Shown: positions 33,501 to 41,487, counted from the stretch's first letter. The stretch is DNA of 64,000 nt from Lantana camara (GCA_037501455.1 CM074856.1:15955001-16019000), one strand, 5' to 3'. The notes: generated by a model from the letters alone, not told the origin. A program made the numbers and translations.

Positions 33501-36500
33501 TCTCCACAGATTCGCTGTAGAGGTGCCGGTGGTCAGCCGAGAATTGAGCCTTGCTGTACAAATTCTCGGTGACAGCCTGGGCGACCGAGCCAGGCCTCAG
33601 CAAAACCGGCCCACCGTCAGTGGCGCCTGAGAAGTCTCTATCCCCTCGACGGGGGAACTCCCACATGCGTTCTTCCTCTGAAGAGGAAGTTTCCCCCTCG
33701 CCCCGGGGGCCCTCAACTACTTGTTTGCCCTTTCCTTTGATTGCGGCGGAGTCGGGCATTCTCTTCCTCTTGCGGGAAGGCCTGTTTACGCTTGGAGAAG
33801 CTTCTGTTATCGCCAGTGTGGTTACTGGCCTTGTTTGCTCTGCAGGGATGGGGGGTTGAGCATCTCCCGCTCTTTCTGACCTCCCCCTGGTCTCCCTCGG
33901 GACCAATCTACGTTCCCCTCGGCCACGAGGAGGCTGCACCTCAGGGTTGGCGCTCGAACTGGCGCCTTGATTACGAGCATCCCCTCTATCGTTGCGGTTA
34001 CGGGGGCGTTGGGGCTCGCGCTGTTGGTTCCCCGGTGGGGTTTGATTTCTGTTCGCATGGGCAAAACGAGCCGCTTGTCTGATTCCGCCAGCCATTTCAA
34101 GTATAGCGACTCCTGCAAGAATGAAATTTTCAAGGGTTAGAAATATTCAAATCATCTACTCAAGTTACAAGTTACAAGTACAGAAAGGAGTTAGTATTTA
34201 TTCCTATCTAAAGTTAGTGCCCTAAGGATCTAACCATCTCTCTCTATGTCACGAGCCGGAGGGTGGTCAAGGAAATGAGGGTCGTTGGTAAGACCACACA
34301 AGAACATGAGTTCCGCATCGTCTATCCAGTCCTTTGCTTGTATAAGGTGACCCTCGTCCCTTAGGGTTGCTGCCAGGCTTTTGGCCCAATCTCTGGGGAG
34401 TGAGGGTGGCAAACGGCTCTTTGAGTACGAGCCCCATTCCGTGGTCACCCCAAAGCCCTCTTCTGCTGGAGCTTTGATAAAGATAAACTTTTCTTTCCAA
34501 TCAATGCCATAAGTGCTCGAGGGTGAATTGATCAGCTTCATATGGGCCTTCGCTTGAATATAATAGAAACCGGCCTCGGGGGATGAGCGGGATGAACTGA
34601 CCACCTGAAATAGGGCGTTGAAGTTCCGCAAGTAGGGCTCGTAACCCATAATCCTCATCAGAATTATGAAGCACGTCAAGAGGGCCAAGCCGTTGGGCAC
34701 AATTTGGGACGGACACAGGCCCAGGTCATTCAACAAATGGGCCATTGAGATTGAGATAGGGAACCTCAAGCCTCCTGACCTCACGGTGTCCACGTACACT
34801 GCCATTTCCCCGGGAGGCGGATTATTTGCACGCTCGTGGCTTTGTGGGATTCTCCATGAATACCGCTCGTCCCAGTAAATGGGGGCCATCATCGTTTTTA
34901 CATCTCCCACGGTGACAGTGCTGGGAGTTTCATCAGGCGTACGCTCGGTAGCCTGGTAGCCTGACCCTTCGCCCTCGTTGGGTCCTTTGGATTTTTGGGT
35001 TTTCTTACTTTTACCCTTGTCACGGGCCCTTTCTGAAGGCCCAGTTACGGCTTCCGCCACTGGAAGCGGGTTTGCAACCGCCACGGTCACGGTATGGCGG
35101 TGGGGATGTGTGGCACTTTGAGTTATGGGGAGAACAGTCCCTTGCCGTTCTGCCTCCATCACCAGATCCATCTCCTCAAAAAGAGGATCCACTCCGCCTG
35201 GGTTTCTATCTTCCATAGCCATCACCGCTGCCCCCAATTCTTCATCTCTGGGGGAATCATGGGAAGAAGAACTCTCAGTGGCCATCTCTTGGATTTCACG
35301 GGCAAATTCTTCAATGTGTTGGTCGGCCATGGCAGAAACGGAGGATTTGGGAGTTTTTCTTGGGAAAAGATTAAGGTTCAGAAAGGCGAAAATCTAAGGG
35401 GTTATGAAATCCTAAAGTCCAAATCTACGGTTAGCAAAGTTAGAAAGTTACAAGGGAGATTTACCTTGAAAAGTTTTGGAGAAAACTGGAGAAGAGGTTG
35501 AAGATGCGAGAGAATTCTTCTTGCAGAGGATACTTGGAAGTTTTGAATGCGTAAAGAGTGACAAGATTTCAGAATCCCGTATTTATAGGAATGGGAGTTG
35601 GTACCGTTTTCGGCAATAAATTCAAAAGGGTAATCATTTCCCGCCTAGGAAACCGCCCCCTTTATGGAACCGGTACATGCTTCCCAATGCTCACGCGCCC
35701 CACGCGCACCCGCATTTAATGCTCTGACGATTCAAGGGCTTTAGAATAGTACAAACATTTAATGCGGAAGTGTTACGAGCGGTCGGTTGAAAAGACCGCA
35801 TTAATGACACCATCAGAGGAAAAATTGCTCAACACGCCAAGCTTTACACGAGCGCTATAAACGAGAGATAGAGCGTGATAAAATTCTACAGTCCTTATCA
35901 CTAAGGACTAACAGAATTGGGGGGCAAAATGATGGGGTCAAAATACGATCGTCCCACATCAAGACACGTGGCATCACCGAGATGATGACATCTGTCTCCA
36001 CAAGGCTGCACCCATCAGCGCACGAGCGCTAAGCATGCGCTAAGCCAGTCGCCACCAAGGGTGCACCCATCAGCGCACGAGCGCCAAGTCAACGAACGCA
36101 ACCCTACTTCTGGAGTTAAGCCCCACGAGCGCTATCACTCCCACGAGCGTCCAACAAACTAAACGGTTCGTACGTCCACGTGCCAAAAGAGCCCTCTTCG
36201 AGCGTCACATTCCCTCAGAGCGGCCTCTCCTTTGGCTCGTCATTTGAACTGGAGCCCTCATTCCCCTCAGCGGATATCTCGGCCTCCAATACTCAAGGTT
36301 GTCACGAGCGCGCTCTCAAGCCCTCGTCACCAACCGCCCAAATGGCTCTCTGACACAACGTACATGCCCGCGCACCTGCCACTGTTGCCAGCACTAACTT
36401 TCGGCCACTTTTGCAGAAGATTCCTCCTAGGTTTCTCTCTCACAGCGCCACGTGTTAGGGCAACATTCGGCCAGGACCACTTGAGGCAAATGACCAAAGG

Positions 36501-37787
36501 GCCCTTGACCCTCAACTATAAATAGCCAAAGTCATCTTCTACACAAGTAAGCTTTCTTCACCTCTGCAACTGTGACTGAACTTACACTTCTCTTCATACA
36601 CTGAACTGACTTGAGCGTCGGAGAGCCAAACTGGGTATCACCCCCAGTTCCCCCAGCTTGGCCATCTGACTTTCCTTGTGCTTGTCCCAACAGGTAGAAC
36701 CCCTTTCACATTTCCGGCGAAGCTCCGGTGGTTTCCTCCACAAATACAAATTGTAAAGTGATCGGATTCGGATCCATCCATTTTCGGACCCATCAGGTAC
36801 ATCTTCCTTAATCTTGATCCTTTGGATTTCAGCTCCAAGTGTTGATCTTTCATAGACTTGATTACCTTCTTAATTAAGATAAACCCAATCAATGACGTCC
36901 CAAGTCAATTTGTTGGAAACCTATTTTTCCAATTCTTTTTAGGCATTGTTGGACGGTTATGTACCTTACAATACTATTGGATAACATCATGAATATATTA
37001 AAACAAATAAAACCATATATTAATTGAAAATTGAGATCATTATTTGACTTACTAAACAGGCGGCTAGAAATATGAAGTATGATACTAGAGCTACCTACTC
37101 CCGATATAGACTGAAAATGAAGTATTCCAGCACATGATATTGCAATAGTGTAGCACATTGATTAGTTATGATATATATGTATGTATGTAAAAAAAGGATC
37201 TGAACAATTAACAGTAAGTAATAAACAAATGATATAATTTAGCAGTTCGATATTATATTAATTTAATCAAAAATAGGAGACGACTCTAAAATGATTAGAC
37301 TACAAAATCGAAAAGAATAACTCATAATAAAAACATACTTTATTTAAAATATTTTTTGAGTAAATTTCAGGTTAAAATCATTCTTGAATATTTTGTGGTG
37401 GTTTGTCAAGACAGTTGTTGATCCTATTGTTCTTTTTGGTCTAAATTGTGTAGGTTGGATCAAAAGTGTTATTAAAAAGTATATTTGATTCTTCTAAAAC
37501 CGTGGCAATTGGTTCTCTTCAAAGTTTGGATCCATCAAAAAGAGTGGGGCAAGTATTGTTGGGAAATAATTGGTTTGAGGTGGTTATCAGTGTTGCCGTG
37601 GAAGGGGATGAAGATTTAATTCGCCCCACATCATATTTCAAAACTATTGGCGATGCAGTTGGGGAGGTTGTTGCATGGCCAAAAAATTTGGTAAGGATCA
37701 TTCATTAGCTCTTGAAAATTTATTTCGTATGGATTTAATATTGACTACAATAATGATTTGTTTGTATAGGTTGTGGCTCAAGATTGA
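21547..37787 (+). CDS. TNPA-like CACTA protein, 9 exons, 516 aa, with a Retand in intron 7
   Basis: Exons 21547-21643, 22402-22506, 22603-22838, 22939-23154, 23238-23333, 23416-23568, 23681-24073, 37454-37690 and 37770-37787 sum to 1551 bases in one open frame. All junctions are GT-AG. The product has a basic start (MRQSKRDRVGRD), a plant En/Spm-type domain (RGPTKMPHVWV...GKPIGPHKSEY...FDFENVSWDTLSKSWRTWK), and IDLFEKCYTKDG typical of Ptta/En/Spm proteins. A coiled coil (KDIDELKQIVQEQNRQIQEL) and a C-terminal domain (PSKRVGQVLLGNNWFEVVI) follow. It probably binds the subterminal motifs. The nested Retand lies wholly in intron 7, directly after the GTAC donor, enlarging that intron to 13.4 kb. 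Coding capacity is unbroken if the intron is still spliced. Confidence 0.82.
24078..24943 (+). repeat. 5' LTR of Retand 1
   Basis: TGATGGG...CCCATCA ends. A TATA box (TATAAATA, 24665-24672) follows GACCCTCAAC. It contains a direct duplication of about 55 bases with copies starting near 24155 and 24210 (TGCACCCATCAGCGCACGAG), absent from Retand 2. ORFs read within the LTR recur in every LTR copy and are not genes. Confidence 0.95.
24948..24965 (+). other. primer-binding site of Retand 1
   Basis: TGGCGCCGTCTGTGGGAA starts four bases after the LTR end. The TGGCGCC start fits complementarity to a tRNA 3' end; the exact tRNA was not determined. In Retand 2 the same site (41492) reads TGGCGTCG, one mismatch. 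Confidence 0.7.
25034..31231 (+). CDS. Retand 1 gag-pol polyprotein, 2065 aa, intact
   Basis: A single uninterrupted frame. A Pro/Ala-rich N-terminus (1-220) is followed by the gag core (about 320-480, YEYHPLARGSP...QEWYKRLPPRSI) and a knuckle-like motif (CAFHKQRGHDTDEC, about 594). Aspartic protease comes next (VDSGSSVNVLP, about 774), then RT with YVDD (about 1217). RNase H 1 is degenerate: the first catalytic Asp is missing while YLEIEKFAFA and LTDQPL remain. A second archaeal-type RNase H is complete (LHTDGSS about 1496, NNEAEYEAL, YVDSQLI, RADALSKFA). Integrase has a HHCC zinc domain (about 1721), GIDIVGP (about 1790), ISDNGSQF (about 1849) and GHPQSNGQAEV (about 1878). There is no chromodomain. 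The polyprotein would be cut by its own protease. Start ATG 25034 is conserved in Retand 2. Confidence 0.95.
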   Translation: MVATRSGVVGGGDNASQVADVILPSTATGGAPPLPVTAGGAPPAAGVTPQAESSVPPPAPPAPQVPTTAGGASLSAPPPLAQNSWVHPQMNLGVQSYMMPPPGYTLTPAVMMPPVQPYHAGQLQLPVVVPREIEGVELPPLTTQQLRALYAQCEVQAAQGAWERFHSMYFPSGQATQVAAPLGGQQNFPLREAQAVLRAQPPPPPAREVPQQEGNERPSVGRNKEPTERVNENEGDSHVSRRGSRAPRHGDKQVDVNPDILAAVQDQLQGLKDIVGQLSRGRSTQISPSQDERVDARSTRTKDPPPRVPRRKEPEENFGTYEYHPLARGSPLVEEVLMAQAGMAKVPTSINRYDGTTDPAEHLDHFVHLMHLYEHSSHYWAKVFVTSLVGMAQEWYKRLPPRSIHSYEELANAFLNHFNSLKAPVTAPTALYNVVQGKSESLRSFFARFNKEILQVERPSMDFLIPVLFQAVDHKQYVSKKFVDAIVERRPGTLMGLREIAEPFFALEDKYGTNGPRHHSPARNERPHHERGRDVAVKKERPQERRRSPPPPRRFERIPLTRPNSEVYNLSDKKLFKRPIKMRETDSLRRSNKYCAFHKQRGHDTDECRQLEAEIQRLVAGGHLKEFVRVLERYDEQCNERSGRRRRSPSRSKSPRGRGPPESSNHRGNKGKAPEQENEPFAVINMIAGGSSGGDSNASRRRYVRSYNQRPAVPKPIYAIQRSSAQRSRENDVIGFDDRDLEHIVTPHGEGITPDCPMVVSLDVHNHVVKRVLVDSGSSVNVLPYSTFLKMKVDLPLEPLKTALIGFGGSEVVPRGQIRLATSFGRAPQRKTLLVTYAVVEIEIPYNIIIGRPALVDFKAIISTYHQKIKFPTPEGVGEVLCNVREAWECYMLSLRKPKAEKTFQIGSTKKSVDFPNLDEDSPARKRAKLNKKKNKKKRGDNGEDPLENVPPGTVGGSSSEGDEPGESEPASGDRLTGKKRALELPRPEVRIEPSEKFLTIELEPGNKDKITQIGSNLSGPSQIMMIDYLRENKDVFAWKASDLTGIDPSVIVHRLNVDPSFKPIKQKKRDVHGFRKKVIEEEVNKLLEAQYIEPILYPEWLCNVVLVPKSANKWRMCNDFTDLNKACPKDPYPLPRIDQLVDSTAGCELMSMMDAFQGYYQIFMAPEDRPKTSFVVHLGVYCFLVMPFGLKNAGATYQRLVNKMFEKEVGKSMEVYVDDMIVKSERQDSHLEDLKRTFSILRQYGMKLNPSKCTFGVQGGKFLGYMVSQRGIEANPEKIKAILEIPSPRNLREVQVLVGKIISLNRFISRSADRNLPFFKILRNARNFAWTEECERALQDMKAYLSSAPLLTKPVEGERLFMYLFVSPKATSAVLVAVRERKHLPVYYLSKTLQGAEKKYLEIEKFAFALINASRRLRPYFQAHSITVLTDQPLKQVLSKPDVSGRLIKWAIELSQFDLCFEPRTAIQAQVVADLLVERFGFEPTVAENEGLWVLHTDGSSTSQGGGVGVALRNPDGIELDFAIKLDFQVTNNEAEYEALVQGLNIAFQNGASRITAYVDSQLIASQIEVTYEARETTMIQYLNKAREIIGKFREFHLLQVPRGENERADALSKFASALEGTSERSVTFLRTEEPLIKERVAAKIIAMIDPNEPCWLDDIVIFLRDGVTPADKVEARKVRNKAPRFALDPEGRLFKKSFQGPPMRCLRPSQAKETLELIHNGSCGNHSGGRILAKKILRSGFYWPTVLQDAIEFSRKCPKCQFHSNLPQLPAAQMIPIDVSWPFDQWGIDIVGPLPMAAGQRKFVILAVDYFTKWAEAEAVAKITFKVVRDFIWKNIICRYGIPRVLISDNGSQFIAADTREWCSELGIEQRFTSVGHPQSNGQAEVTNRIILQHLKTMLESKKSEWAEELQGALWAYRTTPRAATGETPYALVYGSEAMIPAEIVNKSARVVYFEPQLNDGNRSWELDLLDERRDRAWAKIHHYKASVAQQYNKRVKERTFQLGDLVLKKVEVSKHVGKLDPNWEGPFKVVQLRANNTYTLETLQGERLPRPWNACNLRRFYV
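31232..32523 (+). repeat. three satellite-like tandem arrays between pol and the antisense gene of Retand 1
   Basis: Array 1 has a 68-bp unit starting at 31541, 31609 and 31677 (CCTAGTAGGCC...GCTCGAAAACGGGAT). Array 2 has an 87-bp unit at 31804, 31891 and 31978 (GTCTTGAACGAGGGCAATCT). Array 3 has a 90-bp unit at 32063, 32153 and 32243 (GTCT.GAGTGGGGGGCAATCT). Units 2 and 3 share a core (AGTCT..A..GGGGCAATCTC.CA.TAAGACCC), so they come from one ancestor. No coding function; short ORFs here are repeat artefacts. Confidence 0.9.
32524..35330 (-). CDS. Retand 1 antisense gene, 3 exons, 865 aa, function unknown
   Basis: Three antisense ORFs join in frame. Exon 1 is 34235-35330 (donor G|GTTAGA, start ATG 35330), exon 2 is 33466-34112 (acceptor CTTGCAG|GA, donor TCC|GTAAGT) and exon 3 is 32524-33378 (acceptor TTATGCAG|CAA). 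Together they are 2598 bases. Joint residues are ERD-G-VAILEMAGG and ALIS|QVLPRL. Exon 1 (MADQHIEEFAREIQ) has an acidic Ser-rich start, a basic KSKK segment, then a 'putative gypsy type transposon' domain (GGLRFPISISMAHLLNDLGL...CPSQIVPNG). Exon 2 is Arg/Pro-rich with a nuclear-localisation-like stretch (PSRKRKRMPD). Exon 3 is a long coiled coil (KYKKMARS...ESLKGLFEVTEEELGKLKED) with an acidic Pro-rich tail. A TATA box lies upstream on the same strand. Extra antisense ORFs are known in Tat elements; the fused spliced product is my inference. Confidence 0.75.
35581..35588 (-). promoter_or_regulatory. TATA box of the antisense gene in Retand 1
   Basis: On the minus strand CTATAAAT(ACGGG) lies about 250 bases upstream of the antisense ATG. 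Retand 2 has CCTATAAGTATGGG at the equivalent place (about 52386-52393). It is distinct from the LTR TATA box on the plus strand. Confidence 0.5.
35914..35929 (+). other. polypurine tract of Retand 1
   Basis: GAATTGGGGGGCAAAA directly precedes the 3' LTR. The same tract precedes the 3' LTR of Retand 2 (about 52716-52731). Confidence 0.8.
35930..36795 (+). repeat. 3' LTR of Retand 1
   Basis: 866 bases, same as the 5' LTR except three substitutions seen by eye (near 36120, 36447 and 36784). It is followed by the GGTAC target duplication and the rest of tnpA intron 7. Confidence 0.95.
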
Positions 37788-38040
37788 CACAATTTGTGAG
37801 ACTTCGTTTGTTTTATTTTAATACGCAAATGACTCTTAAGTATGTATTGCAAGTGGCCGGCATAGACACTTAACATTTTGTCATTTTTGTTGATATGGCC
37901 AATGTCATATATTAGGCACACATTATTGTAATTAATATTATTTTGGATTGGAAATTTCGTAAACATATTAATACTAAGTTACTTGATTTGGTTTTTTTAA
38001 TTATGATTTTATTATTAATTGCATAATATTATTTATATAT
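37788..38040 (+). other. 3' flank of the tnpA-like gene inside the CACTA element
   Basis: AT-rich sequence between the tnpA stop and the subterminal repeats. No gene; likely 3' untranslated sequence and terminator. Confidence 0.4.
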
Positions 38041-38697
38041 ATGTTATTGTGACATTTTATTCCGTCATAATATACCTTATCATGACGCTTTTTTCTGTCA
38101 TAACGTAAGTTTTAATGACATTTATTCCGGCATAATACAATTTATTATGACGCTTTATTGCGTCATATTAAGTCCTATTGTGGCGCTTTTACGGCGTCAT
38201 GTTAAGACCTATTGTGACGCTTTAAGGCGTCATATTAAGCTCTATTGCGACGCTTTTAGGTGTCGTATTAGCAGGTAGTTATAGTAGTTATGTATTACAT
38301 ATGACGCTGAAAAGCGTCACAATAGGATTTAATGTGACGCTCTAAAGCGTCACAATATCGCTTCTTTAATGACACTGCAAACCGTCACAATATTCGCGTC
38401 ACAATATTAGATCTATTGCGACGCTTTTAGGTGTCGTATTAGCAGGTAGTTATAGTAGTTATGTATTACATATGACGTTGAAAAGCGTCACAATAGGAGT
38501 TAATGTGACGCTCTAAGGCGTCACAATATCGCTTCTTTAATGACACTGCAAACCGTCACAATATTAGCGTCACAATAACCTCTTGTGACGCCTACTTACG
38601 TGACGCTTTTGGATAGCGTCACAACATCGAAAGCGTCACAAAAACCAGCCTATCATGACGCTTTCCGGCGTCATTAAAACCCGTTTTTCTAGTAGTG
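38041..38697 (+). repeat. right subterminal repeat array and TIR of the CACTA element
   Basis: About 650 bases made of motifs such as TGACGCTTTT, GCGTCATATTA and GCGTCACAATA in both orientations. They include a 171-bp direct duplication with copies starting at 38242 and 38413 (CTATTGCGACGCTTTTAGGT). It ends in the 31-base TIR. Such arrays bind the TNPA-type protein in En/Spm elements. Confidence 0.9.
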
Positions 38698-38700
38698 AAG

Positions 38701-39262
38701 GTTGTCTCGAGAAACTCGAACTCCTCCGGAAGCGATCCCAACAACATCAATGCGAGGTCCTCGTCTTCAAAAGTCACGTCCAAATTCAATAAATCAGCCA
38801 CCAGCTGATTAAATTGAGTGATGTGCTCATTCATTGTGGTACTGGGAACATACGTGAAGCGAAACAGTCGTTTCTTCATATGTAGCTTGTTCTGACTATT
38901 TTTCTTCAAGAACTTCTCCTCCAATACCTTCCACAGGTTGCTTGCAGAAGTCTCCTTACAAAACGTATACTTATGTTCTCTAGAAAGACACGTTCTAATT
39001 GTACTACATGCCAACCAGTTGATGGTCTTCCAATCTTTGTTATCAACCTCTTCTGGTTTCTTCTCTTCAATGGCGAGCCTAAATCTTGCTGAAATAGGGC
39101 GTCTAGAACTTCGCTTTGCCACATGCCGAAATGACCGGTTCCGTCGAAGTTCTCCACCGAGATTCTCGTAGTTACCATTCCAGTCCTTGTCAAGTTGAAC
39201 GAGCTGGAAGATGAGGTGGAAGCTACCTTCTCTTCTTCAGGCGTGATCTCATCCTTTGTCAT
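38701..39262 (-). pseudogene. copia gag (5' part), broken by frameshift and by the CACTA insertion
   Basis: Minus strand from 39262: MTKDEITPEEEKVAS, then the gag core (VENFDGTGHFGMWQSEVLDAL). The frame then changes near 39120 and continues in 38701-39122 (WLACSTIRTCLSREHKYTF...MNEHITQFNQLVADLL...LPEEFEFLETT). This is the UBN2/copia gag family. The CACTA element interrupts it at codon LETT|L, and the reading resumes at 13755. Confidence 0.85.
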
Positions 39263-39269
39263 TTCTGCT

Positions 39270-39640
39270 ATTCAATAGCCACCAATGCGCGATGCCAACC
39301 GAGCCTGCCGATGCGCGATGCCAACCGAGCTTGCCAATGTGCGGTGCTGATTGAGCCTGCCGATGCGCGATGCCAACCGAGCCTGTCGATGCGCGGTGCC
39401 TGCTGAGCCCGTCGATGCAAGGTGCCTGCTGAACCTGCCGATGCACGATGCTTGCCGATGCTCGTTGTTGCGCGATGCCTGCCGATGCTTGTCGATGCGC
39501 GATGTCAGCTGAGCCTGCCTATGTGTGATGCCGACCGAGCCTGCCGATGTGCGGTGTTTGCTGAGTCTGCCGACGATGCCTGCCGATGCTCTTCAATACG
39601 CGAAGCCTGCCGATGCTCGTTGATGCGCAATGCCCACCAA
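39270..39640 (-). repeat. minisatellite in the copia leader
   Basis: Imperfect tandem copies of a unit of about 26 bases (GATGCGCGATGCCAACCGAG plus CCTGCC on the plus strand). They fill the leader between the primer-binding site and gag. GC content is far above the surroundings. No ORF across it looks real. Confidence 0.8.
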
Positions 39641-39706
39641 GCCGTCTTCGTTCGTTTCTGATGTGGAAGTTCAGACTAAGCTGCAACCACAGAGCATACT
39701 CCGATT

Positions 39707-39723
39707 TGGCTCTTGATACCACT
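39707..39723 (-). other. primer-binding site of the copia element
   Basis: On the minus strand TGGTATCAAGAGCCA lies one or two bases inside the 5' LTR. It is the initiator-Met tRNA site TGGTATCAGAGC with one extra A. Confidence 0.75.
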
Positions 39724-40092
39724 TGTTGCGGAAGCGGCGAAAAAATATTTAGAACTATAATGCCTAAAATTCACAAAGGAAAAATCAAGCAAAATAAAAC
39801 TAAATATAACTAAAAAAAACTATTGAAAAGGTGTAAATAAAGAAACACCAAATTTACGAGGTTCGGCTAAAATAGCCTACGTCCTCGGGCACTACTCAAA
39901 ATATATTTCACTTAAGAAATATTACAAAGTAGAGAGAAACTTTGTTTCGATACCTAAGTTAGAAGGGGGAGGAGCCTATTTATAGTGTTAGGTCTTCCCC
40001 AACCTATTACAAAAAACCAATATGGGACAAAACAACTCTTGCCCTAAACTAGTCTTTCAATGTAGAATACAATATTATGCCACAAACCAACA
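39724..40092 (-). repeat. 5' LTR of the copia element
   Basis: 369 bases, TGTTGCGGAAG...CCACAAACCAACA on the plus strand, direct repeat of 9991-10361. GAGTT follows, the right copy of the target duplication. Confidence 0.9.
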
Positions 40093-40475
40093 GAGTTCTA
40101 ATCTGTGTAGAAAATAGATATTTGAAATATAAATAGTATTTGAAGTTGTAATTCGATAAAGAATGGAGTTCTAATCAAATTGGGACTTCCATGTTAGTAT
40201 GAAAATTTAAGAATTAAAGAAAATTAAATAAATAGGCATGTAAAATATGAACGCTATTAGAAAAATAAACAAAGAGCGCAGGCGTATTATTATTAGAAGA
40301 TCAGTTCGGCAATCTTGGATTAATTGTATTATATAATATGGTAATATACTCTAATATATATTAACTACTTTTTGGGTTTCTTTTGTCCATGCATGCATTT
40401 TACCCTCAATTATTTTCGCGCCTTTCTTTTTCTTCTTCTCTCTTCTTTATTTCTTTTAAATATTATTTTTTATAT
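40093..40475. other. upstream flank of kinase copy A, no gene
   Basis: AT-rich. It aligns with 58974-59250 upstream of kinase copy B (GAGTTCTAATCTGTGT, AATTTAAGAAT, AAATAGGCATGTAAAAT) and, more weakly, with 60440-60640. It ends in TTTTTATAT (40467-40475), the target duplication of the next insertion. Confidence 0.65.
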
Positions 40476-40677
40476 GGGAAAATCTTTGAATAATACCAAA
40501 AAATTGAAAAAATTCCTTTTAGGTCCCCAGTTTTGAAAAAGTTCTCATTCAATCCCCAATTGAAAAACAAAATTCCTTTTAGGCCCCCACAAACAGTACA
40601 TGTTCGTACATTGTCTTTAGGAATTGCGTACATTTTTTAGGGAATTGCGTATAAAAACCCCGGAATCTCGTATATAC

Positions 40678-41487
40678 TGATGGGGTCAAAATACGATCGT
40701 CCCACGTTAGGACACGTGGCATCACCGAGATGATGACATCTGTCTCCCCAAGGTTGCACCCATCAGAGCACGAGCGCTAAGCCCAACAAGCGCAATCCTT
40801 CTTCAGGAGTTAAGCCCAACGAGCGCTGTCACCCTCACGAGCGTCCTTCATACTGTATGATTGGCACGCCCACGTGCCAAGGGAGCCCTCTTCGAGCGTC
40901 ACACTCCCTCAGAGTGGCCTCCCCTTCGGCTCGTCACTTGAACTGAAGCCTTCATTCCCCCCAGCGGATATCTTGGCTTCCAATACTCCAGGTTGTCACG
41001 AGCGCGCTCTTAAGCCCTCGTTACCAACCACCCAAATGGCTCTCTGACACAACGTACATGCCCGCGCACCTGCCACTGTTGCCAGCACCAACTTTTGGCC
41101 GCTTTTGCAGAAGATTCCTCCTAGGTTTCTCTCTCATGGCGCCACGTGTTAGGGCAACATTCGGCCAGGACCACTTGAGGCAAATGACCAAAGGGCCCTT
41201 GACCCTCAACTATAAATAGCTAAAGTCATCTTCTACACAAGTAAGCAATCTTCATCACTGAAACTGTGACTGAACTTACATTTCTTCATACCTTGAACTG
41301 ACTTGAGCGTCGGAGAGCCAAACTGGGTATCACCCCCAGTTCCCCCAGCTTGGCCTTCTGACTTTTATTGTGCTTGTCCCAACAGGTAGAACCCCCTTTC
41401 TCATCTCCGGCGAATCTCCGGCGGTTTTCTCCACAATTACAAATCGTAAAGTGATCGGATTCGGACCTTCACATTCTGAACCCATCA
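40678..41487 (+). repeat. 5' LTR of Retand 2
   Basis: TGATGGG...CCCATCA ends, TATA box TATAAATA at 41211-41218. The primer-binding site follows at 41492 (TGGCGTCGTCTGTGGGAA). Confidence 0.95.

Larger units (their letters stand above)
24078..36795 (+). mobile_element. Retand-type Tat retrotransposon (Retand 1), complete and very young
   Basis: The two LTRs are 866 bases each (24078-24943, 35930-36795). By eye they differ at only three sites (about 99.6% identity), begin TGATGGG and end CCCATCA. The 5-bp target duplication GGTAC is perfect (24073-24077, 36796-36800). The order is PBS, gag-pol, tandem arrays, antisense gene, polypurine tract, LTR. An extra archaeal-type RNase H after the ordinary one and the antisense gene assign it to the Tat lineage, Retand type. 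At 12.7 kb with an intact polyprotein, it is a candidate active element. Confidence 0.96.
13756..38697 (+). mobile_element. En/Spm-like CACTA DNA transposon, autonomous in structure, carrying a nested Retand
   Basis: It starts CACTACTAGAAAAACGGGTT at 13756 and ends with the exact inverse at 38697. The terminal inverted repeats match for 31 bases. A 3-bp AAG duplication flanks it (13753-13755 and 38698-38700), the CACTA hallmark. Removing one AAG restores the copia gag frame (TTLLHGKV). Subterminal regions are packed with GACGCTTTT and GCGTCACAATA motifs in both orientations, the presumed TNPA-binding sites. Inside are a TNP2-like transposase gene, a TNPA-like gene and a captured-looking exon. 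Without the nested Retand it is about 12.2 kb. Both genes read through in frame after splicing, so it could be active or have been so recently. Confidence 0.95.
9991..40092 (-). mobile_element. Ty1/copia retrotransposon (Tork-like), minus strand, split by a CACTA transposon
   Basis: LTRs of 371 bases (9991-10361) and 369 bases (39724-40092) flank minus-strand gag-protease-integrase-RT-RNase H, the copia order. The right LTR ends TGTTG...CAACA; the left LTR has lost the first bases. The target duplication is GAGT (left end about 9988-9991, right 40093-40096). The paralogous empty site in copy B at about 58971-58986 (GCGAGTTCTAATCTGTG) confirms the junction. Without the CACTA insert the element is about 5.16 kb. 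By eye the LTRs differ at roughly 20 sites (about 94% identity), older than both Retand elements nested nearby. It is defective. Confidence 0.9.
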
